Under the pieces are notes generated by a model that was not told where the DNA came from, did not search any database, and saw only the letters and a program-made list of their open reading frames with translations. A stretch of DNA of 64,000 nt, from the NCBI RefSeq assembly GCF_000720455.1, contig NZ_JOAK01000006.1:372001-436000 (forward strand), written 5' to 3'. Shown one piece after another: positions 24,489 through 31,168 of the stretch. How positions within the stretch are numbered: the stretch's first letter is position 1; every line of letters begins with the position of its first letter. The stretch is from Streptomyces virginiae (lineage in GTDB: Bacteria > Actinomycetota > Actinomycetes > Streptomycetales > Streptomycetaceae). A program made the position numbers and the translations under genes.

Positions 24489-24526
24489 GCCGCACCGAAA
24501 CGAACGAATGTCCGTTTCGGTGCGGC
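24489..24526. terminator. Perfect 14-bp inverted repeat between inhibitor and chitinase
   Basis: Arms 24489-24502 and 24513-24526 are perfectly complementary around a 10-base loop, 45 bases after the inhibitor stop and 51 bases before the chitinase start. It may be the inhibitor terminator or, given its purine/pyrimidine-balanced arms, a chitinase operator. No DasR-type box is present. Confidence 0.55.
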
Positions 24527-24577
24527 TAGCGTGCTGCCGCAACCCCAACTCCCCAGTAACACAGAGGCAGGCACGCG

Positions 24578-26062
24578 ATGGGCAGCACAGTCGGTCACCG
24601 GCGCAGGACGAGTCGTACGGCCAGGGTCACGGGCGCGATCGTGGCGGCGGCGGTGATCGGCGGCGCGGCCTTCGCGCTCACCGGAACCGCCCACGCCGGT
24701 ACCGTCGGCGCCGTCTACACGAAGTCCAGCTCCTGGAGCGGTGGTTACACCGGGCAGTACGTCATCACCAACAGCACCGGGCAGGCACAGTCGGGCTGGA
24801 CGCTGGAGTTCGACCTGCCGGCGGGCACGAAGATCGACTCGCTCTGGAACGGCACCCACACCGTCGCCGACCGGCGCGTCACCGTGAAGCCCGCAAGCTG
24901 GAACGGCCAGTTGGCGGCCGGCGCCTCCGTCACCGTCGGCTTCGTGACGAGCGGCTCCGGCGCCCCCGGTGACCCGACGGGCTGCCGCATCAACGGGGTG
25001 AAGTGTTCCGTGGACCAGGGCGCGACGGCCCAGCCGAGCGGGCGCCCCACCGCCCGTCCCACCGCCACCGCGGCGCCGACCACGGCCCCGACGGCGTCGG
25101 CCACCTCCGCCGCACCGACCCGGACCGCTTCGCCCTCCCCCACGGCGACCGCGCCGGCCCCCACGGGCGGCGGCGCGCGCTTCGCCCCGTACGTGGACAC
25201 CTCGCTGTACCCCGCGTACGACCTGCTCGACACCGCCGCCCAGACCGGTGTGAAGGAGTTCCACCTCGCCTTCATCACCTCCGGCGGCAGCTGCGCACCG
25301 CTGTGGGGCGGCGTCACCGATCTCGCGAACGACAAGGTCGCCGCGCAGATCGGTGCGCTGCGCGCCAAGGGCGGCGACGTCCGGGTGTCCTTCGGCGGGG
25401 CCGCCGGGCACGAACTCGCCCTGAACTGCTCCACCGTGGACGACCTGGCCGCCGCCTACGGGAAGGTCGTCGACCAGTACCGGCTCACCAAGGTCGACTT
25501 CGACATCGAGGGCGCGGCCCTGCCGGACACCGCCGCCAACGCGCGCCGCGCGCAGGCCATCGCCAAGCTCCAGAAGTCCCACCCGGGTCTCGACGTGGCC
25601 TTCACCCTGCCCGTGATGCCCGAGGGCCTGACCCAGCCGGGCGTGGCCCTGCTGGCCGACGCCCGCAAGAACGGCGTCCGCGTCGACGCCGTCAACATCA
25701 TGGCGATGGACTACGGTCCCGCGTACAGCGGCGACATGGGGCAGTACGCGATCCAGGCCGCGACGGCCACGCAGGCCCAGATCAAGGGGGTGCTCGGGCT
25801 CTCCGACGCGGCGGCGTGGAAGGCCGTCGCCGTCACGCCGATGATCGGTGTCAACGACGTGACCAGCGAGGTCTTCACCGTCGCGGACGCCACGCAGCTC
25901 GTGGAGTTCGCGGCGGCGAAGGGGATCGGCCGGCTGGCGATGTGGTCCTCGACGCGTGACAAGCAGTGCGCCGCCGGAGCCGTCAACCACGCCGACGCCA
26001 CCTGCAGTTCGATCCTCCAGCAGCCGCTGGCCTTCACCAGGGCCTTCGGCGCCCTCAAGTAG
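24578..26062 (+). CDS. Secreted chitinase: CBM2 plus GH18
   Basis: 494 aa. A signal peptide (TARVTGAIVAAAVIGGAAFALTGTAHA) precedes a CBM2 carbohydrate-binding module (about 42-148; aromatic SSSWSGGYTG, SGWTLEFDLP, SWNGQL, ending CRINGVKCS), a Pro/Thr/Ala linker (about 150-200), and a GH18 domain of the bacterial single-barrel ChiD/Chi-B-like type: FAPYVDTSLYP, VRVSFGGAAG, and the catalytic DxDxE motif VDFDIEG with Glu311. It should cleave chitin by substrate-assisted catalysis, feeding the GH20 enzyme. It lies just downstream of the amylase inhibitor, separated by a hairpin. Confidence 0.9.
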   Translation: MGSTVGHRRRTSRTARVTGAIVAAAVIGGAAFALTGTAHAGTVGAVYTKSSSWSGGYTGQYVITNSTGQAQSGWTLEFDLPAGTKIDSLWNGTHTVADRRVTVKPASWNGQLAAGASVTVGFVTSGSGAPGDPTGCRINGVKCSVDQGATAQPSGRPTARPTATAAPTTAPTASATSAAPTRTASPSPTATAPAPTGGGARFAPYVDTSLYPAYDLLDTAAQTGVKEFHLAFITSGGSCAPLWGGVTDLANDKVAAQIGALRAKGGDVRVSFGGAAGHELALNCSTVDDLAAAYGKVVDQYRLTKVDFDIEGAALPDTAANARRAQAIAKLQKSHPGLDVAFTLPVMPEGLTQPGVALLADARKNGVRVDAVNIMAMDYGPAYSGDMGQYAIQAATATQAQIKGVLGLSDAAAWKAVAVTPMIGVNDVTSEVFTVADATQLVEFAAAKGIGRLAMWSSTRDKQCAAGAVNHADATCSSILQQPLAFTRAFGALK

Positions 26063-26070
26063 CCCACGCC

Positions 26071-26116
26071 CCGGCCGGCTCGGGCCGGCTCGGGCCAGCT
26101 CGGGCCGGCTCAGGCC
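26071..26116. repeat. 10-bp tandem repeat at a convergent gene end
   Basis: About four imperfect copies of a cgggccggct unit lie between the chitinase stop and the convergent hypothetical gene, covering the latter's stop codon (26110-26112). Self-complementary units mean it can fold and may terminate both transcripts. Confidence 0.6.
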
Positions 26117-26757
26117 AGGATGCCCGCGCGGGTGGCGATGTCGAGCGCCACGTCGAGACGTGGGGCGGGGCCGCCCTCCGCACCGGGCACGGTCAGCAGG
26201 GCCGTCACCGCGTCGGCGTCGGCCCTGCCCTCCCGCACGAGCGCCGCGAACCGGTCGACGGCCCCGGTGAGGGCCCGCTCGTGCACGTGGGGAACGTCGA
26301 AGGAGGACGCCGTGAGCCCGAGGAACTCCTCGTGCGAGCCGACCCAGGGCGCGGCCCCCTCCAGCCCGTCCTCGCGCACCTCCTCCGGGTACGGGATGCG
26401 GTGCCATGCGCCGTCCTCCCACCAGTAGACGAAGCCGAACAGGTTGCCTTCGGCGTCGTCCCGCAGGAGGTCCCAGGGCAGCCAGTCGGGCCCGCCCGCG
26501 AGGAAGTCGATCTGCTCGTCGCCCACGTGGGTGTGGCTGCCGTCGGGGTCCTGGCCGCAGAACACGGCGCGTCCCCCGTCGAACACGCTCAGGCGCCACC
26601 AGCCGTCGCCGCCGGTGCTGTGGCACCAGAGGCCGTCCTCGTCGAGGGCGAACTCCGTCCGTGTGGAGCAGGCGGCGTCGACCATGGCCATGATCGCGGC
26701 TCTGGCCCACAACTGCTCGGGGTGGTCGAGGTCTTCGGGCCGGCTCGGCGTGTGCAT
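26110..26757 (-). CDS. Hypothetical protein
   Basis: 215 aa from Met 26757 with AAGGAGA upstream. No signal peptide or membrane helix. Visible: an all-alpha start (HPEQLWARAAIMAMVDAACSTRTEF), then an aromatic-rich beta region LWCHSTGGDGWWRLSVFDGGRAVFCGQDPDGSHTHVGDEQIDFLAGGPDWLPWDLL...FGFVYWWEDGAWHRIPYPEEV, and a helical C-terminus. The composition and layout recall immunity or SMI1/SUKH-like proteins, but no motif is decisive and no toxin gene is adjacent. Function unknown. Confidence 0.65.
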   Translation of the reverse strand: MHTPSRPEDLDHPEQLWARAAIMAMVDAACSTRTEFALDEDGLWCHSTGGDGWWRLSVFDGGRAVFCGQDPDGSHTHVGDEQIDFLAGGPDWLPWDLLRDDAEGNLFGFVYWWEDGAWHRIPYPEEVREDGLEGAAPWVGSHEEFLGLTASSFDVPHVHERALTGAVDRFAALVREGRADADAVTALLTVPGAEGGPAPRLDVALDIATRAGILA

Positions 26758-27109
26758 CGTGTGATCTCCTTCCGGGTGCCGGGCAAGCCTCGCACGCCGC
26801 GGGCGGGGCGCCGGAAGGGGGTCCGCCGCCGGCCGCGTGATCCCGTGCACCGTCCGTTCGGCCGCTGCCGGTCGGCCGAATTGCCGATGGTCGGGCGGAC
26901 CCGCCCGCGGGGACCCTCATGAAGGGCCGCTTCACCCCCTTTCCCGCCATTTCCTCCGGCTCGTGGGCGAGGTCTACGACAGCAGCAGCACCCGCCCCGG
27001 CCCACATGGTGAGAGGATCCCGGCCCCATCAGGCCCCTCTGCCGAGCGATCGCGCCATTGTGCGCGCCGGGCCGACTCCACGGCGCACGAACCGGGTTAC
27101 CGTCCGCGC
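26758..27109. other. 352-bp divergent intergenic region
   Basis: It separates the hypothetical gene from the carbonic anhydrase gene. I see no gene, clear operator or strong hairpin; GGTTAC about 10 bases before ATG 27110 may be a -10 box for a leaderless message. Confidence 0.35.
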
Positions 27110-27856
27110 ATGTTTTCGAATCCGCGAACTCCCGCAGCGTTGCCGCGCAGTCGACGGGCCTTGCTGCGCACCGCCGTCGCCGGCACCGCCGCCGCTGTCG
27201 GCGCGGGCCTGGCGCTCGGCTCGGCCGCTCCCGCCTCCGCCGCCTCTCGGGATGCCGAGAGCACCGGGCCCGTCACCACGCCCGAACAGGCGCTGCGCCG
27301 GCTGGCGGCCGGCAACCACCGCTGGCGGACCCGGCAGCAGGAGCATCCGCACGAGTCCGGCGCGCTGCGCCGCCGGCTCGTCCAGGGCCAGCACCCGTTC
27401 GCGGTCGTGCTGGGCTGTGTCGACTCGCGCGTGCCACCCGAACTGGTTTTCGACCAGGGGCTGGGAGACCTGCTGACCGTGCGCTCCGCGGGTGAGGTGC
27501 TCGACGAGGCCGTGCTCGGGAGCGTCGCGTACGGGGTGCTGGAACTGCGCGTACCGCTGGTGCTCGTACTGGCCCACCAGTCCTGCGGAGCCGTCGCGGC
27601 GGCCGTCCACGCGGACGAGACGGGCGAGCCGCTGCCCGCCCACATCCAGTACCTGGCCGATCAGATACGGCCGTCCATAGAGCGGGGTCAGCACGGGGAC
27701 GCCCGGGTCGACGCGACGATCAACGCGCACGCGCGCGGCGTCCGCGGACGCCTGGCGGCGGAGCCGGACCTCGCGGGGAGGGTGGCGGCGGGTGAACTGG
27801 CCGTGGTCGCCGCCCGCTACGACCTGCGCGACCAGCAGGTACGCGTCCTGTCCTGA
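27110..27856 (+). CDS. Tat-exported beta-carbonic anhydrase
   Basis: 248 aa. The N-terminus SRRALLRTAVAGTAAAVGAGLALGS is a twin-arginine signal, cleavage near ASA-ASR. The mature part is a beta-class carbonic anhydrase with zinc ligands in GCVDSRVPPE (Cys, Asp) and LAHQSCGAV (His, Cys), and the RSAGEVLDEAVLGSVAYGV helix typical of the class. It interconverts CO2 and bicarbonate; export through Tat, folded with zinc, implies a wall or extracellular role. Start ATG 27110 has no RBS. Complete active site. Confidence 0.88.
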   Translation: MFSNPRTPAALPRSRRALLRTAVAGTAAAVGAGLALGSAAPASAASRDAESTGPVTTPEQALRRLAAGNHRWRTRQQEHPHESGALRRRLVQGQHPFAVVLGCVDSRVPPELVFDQGLGDLLTVRSAGEVLDEAVLGSVAYGVLELRVPLVLVLAHQSCGAVAAAVHADETGEPLPAHIQYLADQIRPSIERGQHGDARVDATINAHARGVRGRLAAEPDLAGRVAAGELAVVAARYDLRDQQVRVLS

Positions 27857-27874
27857 CCCGGACCGCGCGTACGG

Positions 27875-27906
27875 CCCGTCCCGGCCGGGGGTCCGGCCGG
27901 GACGGG
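27875..27906. terminator. Perfect 12-bp bidirectional terminator
   Basis: CCCGTCCCGGCC and its complement (27875-27886, 27895-27906) flank an 8-base loop between the convergent carbonic anhydrase and chaplin genes. Confidence 0.75.
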
Positions 27907-27922
27907 CTCGGTGCTACGTCGT

Positions 27923-28162
27923 TCAGACGTTGACGCAGGTGTTGCCGGCGGCCGGGTTGAGCGCGCCGATCACGTTGATGCTGTTCCCGCAGACGTTGAT
28001 CGGAATGTGGATCGGGATCTGGACGACGTTGCCCGAGAGGATGCCCGGCGAGCCGACCGCGAAGCCCTCCGCGACGGAGTCCGCGGAGGCCGAGGACGCA
28101 CCGCCGATGACCGCCAGACCCAGCACCAGGGCGAGGCCCGCACTCTTCCAAACACGCGACAC
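27923..28162 (-). CDS. Short chaplin
   Basis: 79 aa. GTG 28162 has an ideal AAGGAGATT. A signal peptide (SAGLALVLGLAVIGGASSASA) releases a single chaplin domain of about 50 residues: GNVVQIPIHIPINVCGNSINVIGALNPAAGNTCVNV, with the two conserved Cys and the G-N and N-V-I repeats. Short chaplins self-assemble into amyloid fibrils that coat aerial hyphae and lower surface tension; long chaplins carry sortase signals, absent here. This gene is the clearest marker of a sporulating Streptomyces-like host. Confidence 0.92.
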   Translation of the reverse strand: MSRVWKSAGLALVLGLAVIGGASSASADSVAEGFAVGSPGILSGNVVQIPIHIPINVCGNSINVIGALNPAAGNTCVNV

Positions 28163-28406
28163 GTGGAATCTCCTTGTCGTGCAGGGCGGTGCCGGAGCAC
28201 CGCACGGCCCCGAGGGGGGCCGCCCCTCCTTCTTCGGCAGCTGACCACCGCCGACCGAAGTCCGCACGGCCCCGTTCCCCCGAAGAGGTGTCGCGCGGCC
28301 TCCGTTTGGACGTATCCGCGCGAAGGCGGGTTCGAGGCCCTGTTCGAGCGGACGGCCGGCCCGCCTTCCTCAACTTCCCCCGTCACCAGGGCCGCTTGGA
28401 CGCGCG

Positions 28407-29423
28407 TCAGGCCGTCCGGTGGAGGTCCTCGCGGCGCACCGCGTGGGCGAAGGGCAGGCCGGCGCCGTAGCGGGCGATCTCCTCGATCGCGGAGTCGGCC
28501 ATGCGGTGGAGTTCGTTGCCGAGGGACCCGGCGATGTGCGGCGTGAGCAGGACGTTGGGCAGGTCGTACAGCGGGGAGTCGGCGGGCAGGACCTCCGGCT
28601 CGGTGACGTCGATGACCGCGTGGAGCCGGCCGGAGGTCAGCTCGGCCGTGAGGGCGGAGCCGTCGACCAGGGATCCGCGCGCCGTGTTGATCAGGGTCGC
28701 GCCGTCGCGCATCAGGGCGAGCCTGCGGCGGTCGATCATCGCCCGGGTCTCCGGCAGCTCGGGGGCGTGCAGGCTGACGACGTCGCAGGTGCGGCAGAGT
28801 TCGTCGAGCCCGACCGCGCGGGCGCCGAGGCCGGCCGCCTGCTCTTGGCTCACGTACGGGTCGTACAGGGCGAGTTCGAGGTCGTAGGGGGCGAGGAGTT
28901 CGATGACGCGGCGACCGATCCGGGAGGCGCCGACGATGCCGACGCGGCGGTGGTAGTTGCCGATGTGCCCGTGGTCCTGGTGCCAGTCGCGCCGCCGGCC
29001 GCGCGCTGCGCGGTAGTCCTCGCGCAGCCGCAGTACGTGTTTGTTGGAGAGCAGGACCATGGCGACGGTGTACTCGGCCACCGGCAGGGAGTTGGCCCGC
29101 GCGGCGGAGGACACCACGATGCCCCGCTCCCAACAGGCGTCGGTGACGATCTGCTTGACCGATCCGGCCGCGTGGACGACGGCCCTGAGGCGGGGTGCGG
29201 CAGCCAGGGCCCGCGCGTCGACGGCGGGCGCGCCCCAGCAGGTGAGCAGGACCTCCGCCCGCGCCAGCGACGCCGCCGCGCCGGGTTCCGCGTAGTCGTC
29301 GAGGATCAACTCAGGCTCCACGTCGGCCACTTCGCGGAGCCGGCGGGTGGCGGCGTCGTCCAGCAGACGGGAGCGGAGCCCGGGGGCCATGGCCAGCAGG
29401 GTGCGGGGGCGGCGAAGGGACAT
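28407..29423 (-). CDS. D-2-hydroxyacid dehydrogenase family protein
   Basis: 338 aa from Met 29423 (AAGGAG at 8 bases). The NAD-binding domain is seen as VGIVGASRIGRRVIELLAPYDLELALYDPY; catalytic residues Arg (NTARGSLVD), Glu (VTEPEVLP) and His (LTPHIAGS) are all present. Family members reduce 2-keto acids or oxidise 2-hydroxyacids with NAD(P). The insertion RAARGRRRDWHQDHGHIGNYHRRV before the nucleotide fold is longer than in PGDH. Substrate unknown. Confidence 0.85.
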   Translation of the reverse strand: MSLRRPRTLLAMAPGLRSRLLDDAATRRLREVADVEPELILDDYAEPGAAASLARAEVLLTCWGAPAVDARALAAAPRLRAVVHAAGSVKQIVTDACWERGIVVSSAARANSLPVAEYTVAMVLLSNKHVLRLREDYRAARGRRRDWHQDHGHIGNYHRRVGIVGASRIGRRVIELLAPYDLELALYDPYVSQEQAAGLGARAVGLDELCRTCDVVSLHAPELPETRAMIDRRRLALMRDGATLINTARGSLVDGSALTAELTSGRLHAVIDVTEPEVLPADSPLYDLPNVLLTPHIAGSLGNELHRMADSAIEEIARYGAGLPFAHAVRREDLHRTA

Positions 29424-29521
29424 GGGGGTGCTCCTTGCGGCGGGGAGGAGGCCGCCAGAATCCCCGAGCCGGGAAGAGGCCGTCAAGGACCGCGGACCAC
29501 AGCCGATCAGGTGCCCCGCGG

Positions 29522-30133
29522 TTACCCGCCGGCCGGGCGACGACCTCCGTAGGAGGCGACCAACGCGTCCGCCACGGCCGCCGCGTCCGCCTCGGCCACG
29601 TCCCCCGGATACTCCGGCAGGAGGTCGTCCCAGACCACCATCCACGACCCGTACAGCTGGGCCATTCCCTCGGGCCGGGCGAAGAACCAGACGTGCAGAT
29701 GCGCGCCGCCGTCCCCGATCCGGTGGACGTGGGCCCGCACGATGTTCGGCAGCGCCTGCACGTGGCGGGCGATGTGGGCGGTCAGCACCCCCAGTTCGGC
29801 CGCCAGCTCGTCGGGGAGGTCCGCCAGGTCGTGGTGATCGCGCGGATGCAGCATGAGCACAAGCGGTACGCCGACGCCCGCGATCCGGGTCAGCCGCCAG
29901 CGGTCGTGGAGCCAGATCCCGTCGTCCCGGCCGCGGCACGCGTCGCACTCCGACGGGTCCTCGCCGTGCCGCGCCGGCTCCGGCAGCACCGGAGGTCGCA
30001 GCGGCGCGACGCGGAGCCCGTCGGGCTCGAAGGGGCTGATGTCCCACCCCGTCATGCGGGCCAGCGGGAGACGCCGCTCGGCGTCGGCGGCGGCGAGGGC
30101 GTGGTCGTAGAACTCGTCAGGTCGTAAGGCCAT
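29522..30133 (-). CDS. HIT-like hypothetical protein
   Basis: 203 aa from Met 30133. A Cys pair (ECDACRG) and the motif RAHVHRIGDGGAHLHVWFFARPEG suggest a zinc-containing HIT/GalT-like fold, where H-x-H-x residues bind the phosphate of nucleotidyl substrates; PLVLMLHPRDHHDLADLPDELAAELGVLTAHIARHV matches the HIT helix region. The canonical HIT His triad is not exact. It starts MALRPDEFYDHAL and ends with a charged helix. A nucleotide hydrolase or transferase role is possible but not shown. Confidence 0.6.
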   Translation of the reverse strand: MALRPDEFYDHALAAADAERRLPLARMTGWDISPFEPDGLRVAPLRPPVLPEPARHGEDPSECDACRGRDDGIWLHDRWRLTRIAGVGVPLVLMLHPRDHHDLADLPDELAAELGVLTAHIARHVQALPNIVRAHVHRIGDGGAHLHVWFFARPEGMAQLYGSWMVVWDDLLPEYPGDVAEADAAAVADALVASYGGRRPAGG

Positions 30134-30273
30134 GATCCGCAGCCTAGTCGCCGACGCACGGAGCGCCCGGGGCGGGGCGGGTACGCTTCCGGGCCGGTCC
30201 GGGCACGCAAGCGGGCGTGGCGGCACCCGGTCCGGGGGATCGGACCGGGTGCTCGCGTGGTCACCGCATCACG

Positions 30274-30732
30274 TCACGCGGGCTTCTGCGACCAACTCGT
30301 GCACAGGGACCAGATGATGAAGACGTCGATCGCGATGATGATGATCGACCACCACGGCTGGTAGGGCAGCCACAGGAAGTTGACGATGATGCTGAGGCTG
30401 GCGAGGGCGATGCCCGCGCCCCTGGCCACGTTGGAGCCGAAGAACAGGCCCACTCCGGTCAGGACGACGACGAGTCCGACGATGAGGTGGATCCAGCCCC
30501 ACGCCGTCAGGTCGAATTCGAAGACGTAGCTGCCGAGGCGCGCGTACACGTCGTCCTCGGCGATGGCCGCGATGCCCTGGAAGATCGCGAGGCATCCGGT
30601 CACGACGAGGAGGACCGCGGCGAAGAACGTGCCGACCGCTCCTCCGGTTCCGTCGCCACCGCTGGACAGCGGTGTGGTGCCCGGCGCGGGGCCGGTGTTC
30701 CAAGTTCCCCCGGTCGGTGTCGACTGGCCCAT
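30274..30732 (-). CDS. DUF7144-like four-helix membrane protein
   Basis: 152 aa. GAGGTGA precedes ATG 30732. A Gly/Thr-rich cytosolic start of about 30 residues leads to four helices: GTFFAAVLLVVTGCLAIFQGIAAIAED, DLTAWGWIHLIVGLVVVLTGVGLFFG, VARGAGIALASLSIIVNFLWLPYQPWW, SIIIIAIDVFIIWSLCTSW. The pattern is a widespread actinobacterial membrane family of unknown function, often near LuxR or stress genes. Same strand as the two genes upstream. Confidence 0.7.
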   Translation of the reverse strand: MGQSTPTGGTWNTGPAPGTTPLSSGGDGTGGAVGTFFAAVLLVVTGCLAIFQGIAAIAEDDVYARLGSYVFEFDLTAWGWIHLIVGLVVVLTGVGLFFGSNVARGAGIALASLSIIVNFLWLPYQPWWSIIIIAIDVFIIWSLCTSWSQKPA

Positions 30733-30856
30733 CGAACTCACCTCACAGTTGGCGGTACCGCGCCGGACACACATCGCAGTGTGGTCCGGCCGACGGCTTC
30801 TCGTGATCACCCGAAGCGGGTGGTCCTCCCTTCCGGGTCGGTTGGCGGGCGCGGCG

Positions 30857-31054
30857 TCAGGCGGGTACCTGGCGCATTTCGAGCACCCGCAGGCCCAGGG
30901 ACTGGAAGCGTGTGAGGAGCCCGTACAGGTGTGCCTCGTCCGCCACGATGCCGAGGAGGAGCGTCTGCTCCCGGACCGGGATCCGGTCGAGCTCGGGGAA
31001 GTTCGCGGCGAGTGTGTCCGGCACGACGCCCGAGATGCGGAACTCGTAGCGCAT
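30857..31054 (-). CDS. Small conserved protein beside the LuxR regulator
   Basis: 65 aa: a short ferredoxin-like alpha/beta chain with RYEFRISGVVPDTLAANFPELDRIPVREQT and LYGLLTRFQSLGLRVLEMRQVP. It has no signal peptide. The sequence behaves like a stand-alone ligand-binding or dimerisation module; I do not recognise a named family. It lies between the LuxR gene and the membrane protein gene, all on the minus strand. Confidence 0.65.
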   Translation of the reverse strand: MRYEFRISGVVPDTLAANFPELDRIPVREQTLLLGIVADEAHLYGLLTRFQSLGLRVLEMRQVPA

Positions 31055-31168
31055 GAGAGCACTCACTTCTCTCCGTAGGAAGACTTCAGGTGCTGGTGGT
31101 GCCCTGCCATCGTCGGCCCGCCCCGGCATTCGGGCATCGCCCGTAACGGGCGAGTGCGCCGCGCGGCC

